Positions 12,004-24,637 of a stretch of DNA of 64,000 bases are shown here, in pieces. Source of the DNA: Cinclus cinclus (lineage: Eukaryota; Chordata; Aves; Passeriformes; Cinclidae); the NCBI RefSeq assembly GCF_963662255.1, contig NC_085055.1:6568102-6632101 (forward strand), written 5' to 3'. Below the pieces are notes generated by a model. It ran no database searches. It was given only the letters and a program-made list of their open reading frames with translations, and was not told where the DNA came from. How positions within the stretch are numbered: position 1 is the stretch's first letter; the number at the start of each line of letters is the position of its first letter. The position numbers and the translations under genes are program-made.

Positions 12004-13330
12004 CGTGAGGGAGGGAAAGAGAAGGCTATGAAAAAATATGGCTCAACGCCTAGAAAACTTCAATATGTTGTAAAGGGAAAAGACTGCTAATTAGGTCTTG
12101 CATAGCCTATTCTAGTCCCCTCTGTGCTGCAAGAAATTTAACCCAGCTCACTTGGCTGATGGTTGGAGAAGTGGGAATAGAGTGTGGGAGCTCTGGAATC
12201 AGATTATTGAGATGATCTATGAAGTAATGAGTCAGTGAAATGCAGCTGGATGCAGGGATTTCACTGTTGGGCTCAAAACACAGGGAAAAGGTTATTAAAT
12301 TAAACAGAAGGCTGGTCCACCCCACGGCTCATCATTACACTTGGCTGTAGTGAAGCCTCCCACCAGACTGGCCCCACGTTTACTTGTGTGCTGAGTGATG
12401 CAAAGCAGAGGGAAAAGGCTTTGGAAAAGCTGACTGCTACTCCAGATGCTCTCAGAGATCAGCCACACTGTTTTAGAAAACAGGAAGAAAATGGTGCAAG
12501 GAATACCACAAAAGCTCTGCAGACCACAGGAAGGCCTTGTGAATGCCCTCCTTCTGCTCCTAGCTTTTAACATCTCCACCCAAGCTCCATACTTCTCTGG
12601 GATAAGTAGGATGCAAACCCGTGTGGAAAACGTGACCTGGAGTTTGGGAAAGATAAATGGGATGGAAATGCACCTCTCAGAGCAGCCATCCTCAGAGGTC
12701 TCAGCTCTACTCCTTGTGCCTCCTATGGCCCAGGTGGGCTCTCCCAGGAGCCACCAGTTGGATTTGGTGGGTCCCTGCTTATCCAAGGGAAACCAGGAAG
12801 AAAGTGTTTCTCATGCAGGACCTCCAGCACAGCTGCTCATGTCATTCCCACTGCTTTTCATTGACCTGCTGTTTTGGGAACAGCTCCTCCCAAGTTATTC
12901 TAGGTTTGATGGCGTTGGGTTTTCCTCCCTGCACCTGTCTGCAGCTTTTGCTGCTGTTGTTATAATGACCTGGGTAGATCTGTCAGATATTGCAGATATT
13001 TTGATGCAGATATTTTGATGATTTCAACTTGCTAAATGGTGTCCTGATAATGATATCATTGGAGAAAGATGATATTTTGAAATCTAACTACATGAACTTA
13101 GCTGGAGATCAGCAGCTCAGTTGTACACTTTTACAAGCAAGAAAATTCAGTTTGAAAAATATGAGAACTTTCAGTGTTGTATCTTTGGGCAGAGACAGGT
13201 GAAAACATGCACACCTTCCCTGCTGCCATGGAGTAAGAAAGAGGAGTTCATAAGCAAGTGCACCAGCTACCTGCTAGCTCAACCAGGCAGTAGGCTTGGA
13301 AAGATATATGTATACACGAATAATACATGG
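12004..13330. other. Non-coding stretch with overlapping unassigned open frames
   Basis: A 190-codon frame (12446-13018 plus), a 163-codon frame (12295-12786 minus) and a 102-codon frame (12657-12965 plus) overlap here. None has a motif I recognise, and openness on both strands of the same GC-richer segment points to composition and not coding. A 15-bp unit (AGATATTTTGATG-containing) is repeated at 12993-13021. Confidence 0.5.
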
Positions 13331-13334
13331 ATTA

Positions 13335-13385
13335 ATTTGCATACTAATTAATCTGTAACACCTTATTTGCATATATATTAATCTG
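13335..13385. promoter_or_regulatory. Duplicated octamer plus homeodomain-type module
   Basis: ATTTGCAT, the classical POU-factor octamer, occurs at 13335-13342 and again at 13365-13372, exactly 30 bases apart. Each is followed within a few bases by TTAATCTG, ending at 13355 and 13385. The two 21-base modules match at 18 positions, so this is an imperfect tandem duplication or a constrained pair of composite sites. POU and homeodomain factors bind such words. The spacing is close to three helical turns. Function is inferred only from the motif arrangement. Confidence 0.4.
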
Positions 13386-15496
13386 AAGGTGCTATATAAA
13401 ATTCTTATTTTTAGGGAGTGCTAGTGCATACTTGACAGTCATGATAATCTTCATTTTGGCTTAAGAAAGGAATTAGGAATGACTTTGGCTAATATTAAAA
13501 TGCAAGTTCAAAGAGACAAATGGAAAACAGCAGCAGCCTTGAGTCATTGGGGTAAACTCCATCGTTGCTAAGGAATTTATTCAGCTTTTGCAGTTCAATG
13601 AGGTCACTCAAAGACTCAGAGGAGTTCATCACAGCCCTGTCTTCCCCTGGGCAGGTCCCTTGTGCCATCAGCCACAGAAATATGGTAATTCATCCTGAAT
13701 TTTATGCTGCCTCTCCTCCCAGAAACTGCAGCAGGCATCACAGGCAGAGCTGACAGCAGACAAGTGCTCAGGGAGACGCCTTAACTCAGCCAAGGCAGGG
13801 AAGTGGAGATGGGAAAAGCCAAGGTGGTTCTGCTCCACTCACAAGCCTGCGTGGGGCTGAGGTGGGTAAGGGGTGTGCAAGGCAATGGATCATTGTCCCA
13901 GCCTGGTTGTGTCTTTACACCAAAACAACACAAATCAGATATGCTGCTTCATCCAAAATGCAGCATTTTGTGCATTTATGGCCAGCCTGAAGGAAGTCCC
14001 TTCAGGAAAACTTTGGGGACAAAAAGCTTCCAGGGCACTTTGGACCACGTGCAAAGCTGGGCAGAAACTCCTGCCTTTCTGATCCATGTGCCTAAGGAAT
14101 TGGTGTCATTGTCAGGAAGGGAATTCTCAACCATATGAGTTTAAAAATGCCTAAACCCATTAAAAAATGGTTTAGTGACATTGGTCAACTAAATCTTTGA
14201 CCCCAGATGAAGATTACTTGTGCTCACATTACTGTGGGGTGCAGATGGGCTTCTGCTGCCTGTCCTAAGCAGCACATGTGGATGGGGATCTCCTGGCCGG
14301 AACACTGTCATTGCCCTGCCTTTTGAGAGGCATTCCTGTCACAGGAGAGAGCGCTGACCAGGAGCAAGATGATTTTAAGACAACTATTATTTACTGTGCG
14401 AGCTGCCACTGTGATTAAAGGTGCTCTTTTTGCTAAGACACAGCTCTTTTTTACTGCAAGCTCTGCCTTTAAATTCTGCTGATATTTTGAAAAGGACAGG
14501 CGCAGAGGGAGTGCAGTGGGGGCTGGGAAGCATCTCCAGGCAGACCAGGTTGAGATGGCTGTAAGCACAGTGTGCTTTTCTCCCTGGGGCAAAGGAGATG
14601 ACTCTGGTGACCAAGGGGGTTGATATAGCTGTTGATTTTGGAAAGAAGCCTATAGTGTTTGCTTTCCACAGAAGGAAAAGCTCATGTACTGACTGACACA
14701 TTCCCAGGTGGTGTTATAGACCCATTTAATCCAAAAAAATATTTAGCAAATCTATACTGAAATCAGTTCCTGGGTAGGCTCATATATTACAGTGCCATGG
14801 CAATAAAATCAACCCCGTGTGTTTCCCGTTCTCCTCAGTGGAGTGACTGAAGACTGAGACCTGGCAGCTGGACATCACTTCTGGGGACCTTGGCTTGCAG
14901 CATGCAGCAAGAGGAGGGAGAGAGGGGACATGGACATCAGCCTGCTAAACACCCGTGCTCAGTGAGATCTCACTCAGGTGGAGGCAGCTGCTATCCCTCT
15001 CCCGTGGCCACAGCTGTGCTGGAGGCTCAGCCAGGGCCAGGGGAATCCTCCACACTCAGGGCTGCTCCCTCCCCTCTCTGCAACTGGTCCCTCTGACTGC
15101 CATCTGGAAATACCTTTCCTCCTGCTTTGGTGCCGAGGAACAGCTTGCTTACACCTTGCTGCTCCTGCACTACCCTCCATAGCCCTCCTTGCCGAATTCC
15201 TCCCTGCAGTCCCCAGTGAACAGCACAACTCCCTAGTTACTGATTTGTTTTTACTGCCTGCCTACAAGCTTTCCAAAGAGTGCTTCAGCCGTAGGAAAAC
15301 ATCCTTCCCCTTAGCAATCTGGACGCTGTTTGCCTGGCAAAAGCCTCCAAGGGATACAGATTCTGGACTGTCACAATTTTAAAGAGGGCCTAGAGAGATC
15401 ATAGTGCTAATTTTAAACAGATGGCCTTGACACTAAGAGATACCTTGATTAAATTAAATCTGTGCTCAGCAAAGCTCTGGCATAGCTACAGTGACC
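13386..15496. other. Non-coding stretch
   Basis: No gene is recognised. Frames of up to 134 codons (14978-15382 plus) lie in GC-richer DNA around 14.9-15.3 kb, where two plus frames and one minus frame are open at once, the signature of stop-poor composition. No simple repeats of note and no CR1. Confidence 0.55.
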
Positions 15497-15506
15497 CTAT
15501 TTATAG
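15497..15506. promoter_or_regulatory. MEF2/TATA-type word CTATTTATAG
   Basis: A perfect match to the MEF2 consensus YTAWWWWTAR, which also reads as a TATA-box-like CTATAAATAG on the minus strand. The identical 10-mer recurs at 16076-16085. Such words also occur by chance in AT-rich DNA. Confidence 0.25.
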
Positions 15507-15613
15507 AAGATGCCATTGTGCTGATATCTGTAACATGTACTCTGCTTGGGTTCAGTTTCTTATCACCTGAAGGGAATAAACAGCACTGGGAAAATGCAAA
15601 ATCTTCTCTTTTT

Positions 15614-15622
15614 AATATATAT

Positions 15623-15650
<28 letters not shown>
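15614..15650. repeat. (AT)n followed by (ATT)n microsatellite
   Basis: About six AT units run straight into about eight ATT units. It is an ordinary compound microsatellite. Confidence 0.93.
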
Positions 15651-15653
<3 letters not shown>

Positions 15654-15739
15654 CTTTTAAGTGAGTTAAACAGCAGGTAAGGCTTTCTGTGCAAGGAAGG
15701 AATTACACCCACACAGCAAATGCCATGGGAACAGAGGAG

Positions 15740-15835
15740 CTCCGAGCACCCGTTCCCAGCTGCCTCCATGGGGAGGTCCCCAGGGAGGCCCGGCCGTACC
15801 TGCTCCTGCACCTCAAACCCGGGAGAGCTGAGAGC
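15740..15835. other. Small GC-rich, CpG-bearing patch
   Basis: About six CpGs fall in 100 bases, with CCCGGCCGTACC and CCCGGG words, in a region otherwise nearly CpG-free. On the minus strand, GAGCAG|GTACGG is a fair splice-donor match, but I find no convincing exon to go with it. It may simply be GC-richer unique DNA. Confidence 0.3.
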
Positions 15836-16032
15836 AAACGTGCAAAATGTGCATTTAAACTTTAAAAATTAATGTTGGCATTTGTTTAAAAATGAGAGCT
15901 GGCAGCTCTCCAATGGTTCAGCAAGTACATTAACTTAGTCAAACGCCCATTACTTCCTCCCCTTCCCACTAACAAGAGTGTTTTGAAGAGGCGAGCTCTG
16001 CAAGCTCTGCAGCAAAGCGCATAACCCTTCCC

Positions 16033-16051
16033 TTTTTTTTTTTTTTTTTTT
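16033..16051. repeat. T19 homopolymer
   Basis: Nineteen uninterrupted T bases, preceded by a C/T-rich stretch. Confidence 0.95.
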
Positions 16052-16075
16052 CATTTAAGCTGCTAAAAGCAAAGA

Positions 16076-16085
16076 CTATTTATAG
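16076..16085. promoter_or_regulatory. Second MEF2/TATA-type word CTATTTATAG
   Basis: Identical to the word at 15497-15506 and about 580 bases from it, just downstream of the T19 run. The assignment is motif-only. Confidence 0.25.
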
Positions 16086-18319
16086 ACAGTGGATCAGAGA
16101 CAGGCTTGGAGAAAATCTACATGAGGGTGCTCTAAAATTTAGAAGCAAGGAAGGATTGCCTCAGAGCCAAGATTTAAATCACAGGAATGTGAGCTCAGAC
16201 CTGCCTCTGTGCATCCCAGCACCAACAACCCCCTCCTGCTCCCTAACCCTCCTGTGAGGCTGGGATGCCTTGGCACACTTCTGCCCTCAGCGGGCTCTGA
16301 TCTTCACTCTCATGTGACTGTGAGAGGCACAGTAACACAAATAACATCCCAGGCAAGTTCATCCCTAGCTTTGTCCCCACGTGTTTTCCTGACATGACAC
16401 TGACCCTAGAACTTCTAGCAAGACCTGTGCCTCCCTACACCAGCCACAGCTCCCAAGCTGTTTTTGTCAAGAAACACCAAGTCCAGTGCTTTTTCAGCAC
16501 CATCTGTGATATTTGGGGTGCAGTAGTTCTTTGAATACAGCTGTGCAGTAACGAGCACATTCTGCAGCTGTCTGTTGGACACGGGAGATGTAACTACAGA
16601 GCTGCTTGGGGAATTTCTGGTGCATCCACTGTTATGGTATCACAGCATTCAGACGTATGAGCTGACAAATTTTGTGGCTGTAAACAGCAGAGGCTTGCTG
16701 AGAATCTGGACACTGGTGTATAAAATGAGAATACTTTCCTAACGTGAAGACAAGCGAAATCCGTATGGTCTTTCCAGGAAGTCTCTCAGCCCGCTGGAAA
16801 GCCTGCAATTGCTATATGGGTATAGTGTAATTTCAATATTGCCAGATCCCAAAAGGACTAAGCAGTGAACAGTGCATTAAATACTAATTTCAGAAGCCAG
16901 ATCTGTAAGCCTATAGAAATAGGTTTTAGGCTATGCTGCTGGAATGAAATGAGAAAAGAATATCTTTATATAAATCTTTTATGATTATGGATATGTCATC
17001 TATAGACCTCTGATTTTCAGACCTGCTCTGAAAGTACTAGAAGCCAATTATTCTCCAGAAAAAGAGTCCAGAAAGAAAAAAATCACCCCCAGTGATGCAT
17101 TTCCAAGTAGATCATAGGTCAGATTCTGTGCTCTTTTACAGCTAAGGAAAGGTGGAATAACTGGAGCCCTTGGCTTCAATCCCACAAATTTACCTCAGGG
17201 TCAAGCCAAAGCAACAGAGATCAGACTTTGATCCAATTAAGTTTTAAATTATATTTTTCCCTCAACATAAGTTTTCTTCTGAAAAAGAGGATGTGGTTTC
17301 ATTTTTGAGAAAAGCGTGCCGAAGCGCGTAAGGAGCTGAGCCCTGCTGTGCTGGTGATAAAACTGTGGGGACCACTGTGGGGAGGGAGGGAGGCACATGG
17401 AGGGATGAGGCTCCCCATGGATCCAGCTCACCCCTGCTGCAAGGGCCGTGAATGCAAAATCCATTTATAATGTGCCCTTTTCCCCATTGTTACTGCTCCC
17501 ATAGGTTATACTCATATTACTAAACTATTTACACCCAAATGGGAAAAGCCCAGCACCTTCCACACAATACTGGGGACCAGGAGGAAATCTGGGGCTCTCC
17601 CATCCAGCAGCCACTCCTTCCCCCTGCACCAACCACAGCAGCAGGCTCAGGCTGGTTTGAGACGAGATTCGTGCTTTGCTGACCTTGTTCTCTTCTCCTA
17701 CGCAAAGAACCTTCACACTGCTTTGGAGAGAACAGGGTGGATTTTACCCAGATGGCAGAAAAATAACATTGCAGATTACTGCCATTGAAAGCCTTGTTAG
17801 ATTCTTGCTGTGCAATCTCTGCCATATATTTTAGCAAAATACTCACCCTACACTCCAAAATCTCATTAAAAATCAAATTTAAAATGGAAACATTCACCTT
17901 TTCTATCTTACGAGCTTATTGCATGTGTTACATGTGGGTGGTGAGCATGTTAGGTACAATTTAGAACATAATTTCCAGAGAATTGAAATGTCAGCAAGAC
18001 AAGGATTGTAAATAATGAAACTTTGAAAGGAATCTGAGATCTTTATAACAGATAATCACATTTTAATTCTGACTTATGGCTCATCCAATTGCCTACAGTT
18101 AGAGAAAAACAATTCCTTTTTCTTATTGTATGGAAATCAGATGAATCAGATGTAAAACCATCAACATCACAGCTTGGAAAACATACCAATGTTCAGTGAT
18201 GTGAGCAAAGCCCATGAAACTACTTCAGTTTGTGGCCCTTTTTATTGGTTTTCCTCAAATATTTATAAGAAGTCTGTGTTAATAAAAATGTTAGTTGAAA
18301 AATTTTCTAGAGATACCAC
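16086..18319. other. Non-coding stretch
   Basis: No gene or notable repeat is seen. A 122-codon minus frame (17529-17897) shows nothing recognisable. Sequence from about 17900 to 18170 is AT-rich and complex. Confidence 0.6.
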
Positions 18320-18370
18320 AGATCACAGAATTGTTGAGGTTGGAAAAGCAAGTTCATGGAAGGACTCCTA
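18320..18370 (-). mobile_element. Short CR1 LINE 3' end scrap, minus strand
   Basis: GATCACAGAATTGTTGAGGT and the following TTGGAAAAGC match the start of the complemented CR1 3' end ('atcacagaatggttgaggttggaagg'). Only about 45 bases remain recognisable. Very short 5'-truncated CR1 pieces of this kind are common in birds. Confidence 0.75.
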
Positions 18371-20400
18371 CTGAGTGAGGCTGCTAGGAAAAGCTGGAAA
18401 TCTCTTTTCCTCTCTGTAGGCTTTTCAGAGAGTCAGCCAAGGACCAAAATTAGTGTTAGATCACATGGTTTCTCAATCATGGGGTTGGAAGAATGACTAT
18501 TGAATGGTAAATAGTCAGAGTGAATAGTTTATCCATAGCCCCAACAGGGAGGAATGTGCTGGCACGATGCTTCGAATCTGATTTGAATATAAAAAACAAA
18601 ATGCAGAGACATCAAACATTCTTTTACTACAATTAGGAAAAGTAAAATTGGACAAAATGCATCAAATAAATTATTGCAAATGCTTTGCCTAATGACTGCT
18701 ACCACAAAGACAGGCTGCACTGTCCAAGAAAAACAAGAGCAGAGGATTTCAGTGCCTAGGCATGTTCTGATTTTGGTTTAAGCCTGTTTCTCTCTTGCTG
18801 CTCCCCAAAACCTTGAAGCTTTATACTAAGGGATTGCCACTAACTGGGGCTTTTTGCAGCTGGGAGGCCCACTCAATGAAAATTTCTGACATGAGCCATC
18901 ACCAGTAAGCTGAAAAGGTAAGACAAGCCATAAAGATAAGATTTTATGTAAAGCCCATCCTTACTGCAAAGCAAAGATTTATCCCAGAGTGTCCATCAGC
19001 CCCTGGGCAGGGAGGGAGAGATGACCTCAAGATGCATTTGTTCCCCCTTGTAACTTCTTGCCTTTTGCCACAGCCCAGTGAATTTCCCAGTTCCCCTTGC
19101 CCAGAGCTGCTGAGGTATGCACACACGGATGCTTATGCACGTACACACACCATTCAAAGGAGGAAAAAAAAACCAGTTGCAGAGCAACTTCCAAACAACT
19201 CATTTCGCTCATTATGTTCTGCAGGTATCATTCTCTTGATCCTCTGCCTCCTAAACAAAATTAAGATCAGTGCTTTCTCATTTTCTTCCTACAGGAGTCT
19301 GTACAATGCTATGGCAAACACCTTCAGTTAGGACCCAGGGGTACCCCACAAACATGGAGGGTATTACATGATCACAGAGAAAGTCCTTGTTGCTCCCAGA
19401 GACTGCATCCCCGTTTCCATGGCCTTGCACCAGGGTCCCTAGCTCACCCTGGGAGTGGCTGTGCAAAACTCTGCTGGGTAAGTGTGCATGTCCTGGGGTA
19501 GCCAGAGAGTATTCAAGGCACACCACAGGCCTGCAAATAACTGTTTTTCCTGTTGAGTGTCTAAACCAAAAGTTAGGGAATTAATTTTTTTTTTAAAATC
19601 ACTTTGCATTGATGTAAAGCAGCATTTTTCCATGTTTTCTTGGCAAGAGATAATTATGGTAACAAGCCAAAAAAAAAAGGGTATCTGTTTAAGATCTGAC
19701 TAAACAGTCAGTTTGCATTCGTCAACCCTCGGCCTGACTGAAGCTGGGCTGCTCTGTACATGAGAATATCATATCAAATATTAAAAAAAGGAGTCAATTT
19801 CTTCCCCCCTTCCCTTGTTCTCCACCAGGCAAACTCCCAAACAATTCAAACTGACAAGCACCCTCTGCATCTTCGTGACTGCCTTCCCACCCACGTCTTC
19901 CTTTTTCCAAGCTTTCCTTTCTGCTGAGAACCCGCCTCTCGGGGGGGACATGCTTTGCCATAAAGACATGATTGTTTGAGATCCCAGTGTTGGCCTAGTT
20001 CAGCATTTTATGTCATTCCTTCAATTACCAACACTGAACTGCCTTTGTATTAAACAGGACAAAAACAAGGAAATGAATGAAAAATCACATCCATGGTGAT
20101 ACAAGACCCCGTCAGAAACCATCAGACATTCCATCTTCACTCATATCCTCCAGAAAAAAAAAACCTTTCCACAAATTTAGACCTTTGATGTCAACCACAG
20201 GCTGCCCCAGGTATACACAAGGAGAGAGAGCAAAGAAGAGGTTTGGGGCTCTCCTGGGATGCTTTGTTACAGCAAATGAGACCATTTTACTGTGGGAAAA
20301 AAAAAACAAAAAAAAACCAAAGTATTGTGTGGATATGGAATGTTTCCAACCAAGAGACAAGGTGAATTTCTTTCACACTGCAAAAATGAATGGTAAATTT
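18371..20400. other. Non-coding stretch
   Basis: No gene recognised. It holds short A or T runs near 19585 and 19670 and an A/C-rich stretch at 20297-20318. Overlapping plus and minus frames around 19.0-19.6 kb and 20.08-20.41 kb show no motif. Confidence 0.6.
20297..20318. repeat. Short A-rich tract
   Basis: Two A-runs of about ten, separated by C and followed by CC. Minor low-complexity sequence. Confidence 0.85.
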
Positions 20401-20660
20401 TTTTAATAACTACATGTGTTTTATTATCTTGGACTCTTTAATGCCTCGCATATCTAATTGTAGTAGTAATTATTAGCTCAGTTAATGAAAGCTTTGGAAA
20501 CAAAATTGTGTGGGAGTATTTCAAGTCATGAGTTAAGTCTTTTAACTCAGTAATTGCCAAGGATTAATTCATTTTTCCATTTAAGTGCTGAAAAGCTGGA
20601 ATATTATTTCCTTGGATTGTATTTGTGCTTGGCAGTTCTGAGTTAATTACAACTCTGTGA
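20401..20660. promoter_or_regulatory. Candidate non-coding regulatory block with TGAGTTAA hairpin
   Basis: This AT-rich but complex block has many homeodomain-type words (TAATTA-like) and an 8-bp perfect inverted repeat, TGAGTTAA at 20529-20536 and TTAACTCA at 20542-20549 with a 5-base loop. No open frame of note crosses it. Its look is that of conserved non-coding elements near developmental genes, but conservation cannot be seen in one sequence. Confidence 0.25.
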
Positions 20661-23600
20661 ACCCTTTTAAATCAAATTCAGAGCTTTCCAGGTGTACATA
20701 TGAGGTCCTGGTAAATCCTTCAACATCTGTTTGGGAAAGGATTCCTGAACTTGAGGGATGATGCTGTTCTTCTGAAGGTCTGCCTGTTATGTATCTACAG
20801 CCATTAAAGGCACTACAAGTAAAAAGCTTAGGCTTGTGGAAGTTCTCACATAAATAAGGATTATACTCATGAGTGCCTGGTTTGGAACTCATCCCTCTTA
20901 ATTTTTCTGGATGGAGACAAGGTCTTGGTCAAAGCCCTGCAAAAATATACGTTAGTGCATAAATCACCAGTTCACAAGCCATAACTGGTGGAAGAAGCTG
21001 AAAGAGTGCACCAAGAGAGGGACACAGGGAGGGCCAAGGAGGTGCAAAGGACACAGGGCACCCGTGGAGCTCTGTCTCCCTCTTTGTGCCACACAAACAG
21101 GGGCTGGGGCAGCCCAGCACTCAGCATCAGCTCCAGTCCTCTCCTGAGTCACGCCTTTCTTCAGCACTCCCAGCTAAACCTGCCAGGACCATATGGAGAC
21201 ATCTTCCCTCTCAAACACAGGATTGAGAAAAAGAGAGACCTAAAGGACGTTTTTTTCCCAGTGGCAAGGAAGAATTTCTTCAAAGCCACCAAGAGCATCT
21301 CCTGGAGAGTGCTGATCCACCTGCTGCCCGTCACCATGGCTCTTTATCTATCCTTGGTGGTGATTTCCCCTTCCTTAAGGATGCTCCCAAGCACTAACAC
21401 ATCCCCAAGCTGCTCCCTGGCCAGTTACCCTTTGCTTTCCTGATTCGGGGCTTGGCATCTGCTAACCTGGAGCCCCCCCTGCCCTGGGGGACAGCAGGGT
21501 TTGCCAGCACAGCACACAACAGCTCTCTGCCATGGTGGAGGAGGAGCCACATCACCTGGGGAAGAAGCAGCCTTGTCAGTAAAGGCACTGACATCTGTTC
21601 TGGGCCTCACAACACATTTTACAGATCCTGCAATGCACTGAATCCCACTCCTGGGTCCTGATCCTTGCTTCCAGCACAATTCCTGTATTTTCTCCACTGA
21701 GACTCAAACATATAAGACAAAATTTGGTCTAATTTCGTTCTTTTTTATTATTTTTTTTTTAATGACAGATGTTAATGATCTAGTTGAGCAAACTAGGATG
21801 CTGATCCAGCTGGAGAGGTGTCTGCTTGCAGCCCTGATGCAGAAGCCTGCATGGACAATATTTAAAGCACAGTCCTGTACTAGGTATATCTTGCAGTTCA
21901 CTCACTCCAAGCTGGAGATGTTGCCTAGGTTTCCACTCCACACTGTGCAGGAGAGAAGCCAGCCAGCCCTGGAACTGATGTCACCCTGGGTCTTGCCAAA
22001 TGGCAGAAAGGGTGTCAGCTACCTTGAAAATGCCCAAATCACTGAGCATATCTAACCTTCTCCCTTGGGCAAAACCTGGCAAGGAGATGAGAGATTCATC
22101 TCTTTCATCAGCTGAAAATTGTCAGAGCAAGCTGAGTTGCTCAATTGTTCAGAGACAAACCTATTCAGCTAGAATCTGGACTGGGGCCAAAAAGGACTCC
22201 TTGACTTTCAGCTCTCTCTCTCTCAACTAGAACATTGTGTTCCCATATTTGTTGTGGTCTATTACTCCTTATTGTTAATTCAAGGTTTATTAAAAATTAA
22301 CATCTGTTAACCAGAGACAGTATTCTCATCCAGACTTTTAAAATTCTTGAGTGCCAATTACCCTGGATGGCTAAACCAAAAAACGTGTAACTCTACTAAA
22401 TCCTGTTGAACGTTTTCTTTAGTGGCTATTAATCTGAAAATTATTTCCTTTTCCTCAACTAGTGTGAGCACAGCTCTCTGCTGCTGTTTAAAAACAGCAC
22501 AGAAAATTTTAATCAAACTTGTTTGGTTTTTCTCTGCATCATTACACTAAATTAAATCAATAACTTTGAGGTGGGAGGGAGAAATCCATGATTTTCTTGT
22601 TAGTTCTTTGTGCAATTATCTTTCTTCATTAGAGACACCTGACACCCATGCCAGAATATATATTAATATATAGTCCAACCTTTAAACTGCTTTCTTTATT
22701 ATTCATGTTTTTTTTTTGAGTACTGTTGCTAACTGTCACATCAGAGGTCTGGTGGGTTATAAGTGGGATCATTAAAAATAGCTCATTTTAGTAATAACAC
22801 AGCACTATACATATTTTATTTGGTATTTAACAGTCCACAGGAGATTCCCATGCTTTCTCATTTGCCAGATTGTCTCTTCTAAATGTCATTGTCAACCACT
22901 CACATCCAGTTCATCCTCCTGAGCAAAATGGCTTTCATAAAGCCTACCATAACCAAAGCAGCTAAACAGATGGCAGACTGCATCCCTGCAATTTCCTCAG
23001 GCTTGAGTTTCACCCCTTTAAAATAATAGCTCCCCTTGAAGTAACTATGTTCCTTTGTATTAAAACAAGAGATATAATAATTACAGAGGCTATGGAGCAA
23101 TTCACTCAGTCACTGAATGAGCAAACTAAATAAATGCTGGAGCATTTATTTGAAGGAGACTGCAGAGAGTTCTACACACACTGACCCAAGGTGGTCTGGG
23201 CTATATGCTGAGAACTAAACTCAGATTTAAGTTCCTGTGTTTAGACTCACTGGAGCAATGTTTTCTGGGGCTAATCAACTCCCTGTGTCAATTCCTTATG
23301 ACACAGAGGTGAAAAGAGTGAATATTTCAGCATAAGAAGTGGAAAGCAACAATGCCAGTGCTGGCACATGTGCCTTCACACCCTCTGTCCCACAGCCTGA
23401 TGACAATGGTCAAAGCTGCTCCAGGGTGATGTAGATGTTTCTAGGACATGGGTTCTGTTATCTGCTAGTGTGGCCCTTGTGCTTCACTTCCACTCCCTAC
23501 AACCTCAACCTGAGCCTCACAACAGCAAGGCAGTATCAGGCACACAGGAAATGGAGCAAGGAAAGGAGGAAAATGGGTGAAGAAACATGAGTGCCTTTGG

Positions 23601-24595
23601 GTCTGGGCTTTTGCTCTGAGGGAAAACTAAACTACCTCCTCTGGCCAGAGTCTAAAAAATATAAATAATCAGGGTCGTGTAGTTGGGGTGTGGGCAGCCT
23701 TGTGCCAACAAAACCATGGCAGCTCCATCCTGGGCAGGACCAGCCCTGCTCTGCTCCCCACCCCTCCCCTGTAACCCTTCTGCTGTCCTTCTTTCCACAT
23801 CTGTTCAGAAAAACAACTGAGAAAACCAAATGCCCCTCTGCTGTGACCTTCTCACCCCAGCAGTGTAGGCTGTAAGCTCCTTACAGAGCAAAGACATTTG
23901 TTCCCACTGGAAGAAACAGCTCCAAGCACAGCTTCCTGAAGGGAGACCAACAAAGCTGTATTTGATCATCTCAACAGATCCTGCAGTTTAAACTCTGACT
24001 TCTAAGGGTTCAGCACCTCTGAAAATTCAGGCCAAGCTCCTGAGCTAGTGCCGAGGAAGCGACATGTGGCCATGGGGCAGCCACTGCTGCCCTGGCTGCG
24101 GCTGGTGCTTGGCCAGACGTGCAAGTCAGAAAAGAACTGATGGTCTTCCCAAAAGTGCAGACAAAGGACTAAAAATATTCAGTGCCTCAGCCCCTGCTCA
24201 CTGCTTCTCCAGGAGCAGCTTTCTATTGAGCCTTTACCCAATTTACATGCTGATCCTGTTCTTTGAGAAGCCCCAACCTTGAAATGCTGCCTGTGAGGAT
24301 TCTGCAAACCAGCTAAACTGAAGCCCGAATTACAAAAGGGAGTAAAAAATATTTGTCTGGGCAGCCATAGCTCCTAGTTTGGGATGACTTGTTCTGTTTT
24401 CAACTCCTTGCCCATCTGATTTATTTTGGTTATGAACTCCAACCCTCACTACAGTTTATACAGTTCTTAGTGTAAGGAGATGCTAATCTCTGTGTGGGTT
24501 ATAGAGAGAAAATCAACACCACAAGAATATATTAGTTAAACTGTTTCATTCAAGGACATAAAGAGAAGAAGATTATACTATTATTAAACTTTTTA
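20661..24595. other. Non-coding stretch
   Basis: No gene recognised. The 151-codon plus frame at 20988-21443 lies in GC-richer DNA and overlaps open minus frames. T-rich runs occur at 21741-21760 and 22709-22718. An 8-bp inverted repeat, TGCTGTTT and AAACAGCA with 2 bases between, lies at 22482-22499. Confidence 0.6.
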
Positions 24596-24637
24596 AAGTT
24601 CAATAAATGCTGTCTACCTGCTTTTTTCCTTTTTCCA

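Noticed and set aside
12295..13018. 190-codon plus and 163-codon minus frames
   Set aside because: Both strands open over the same bases and no homology recognised; composition explains this better than coding.
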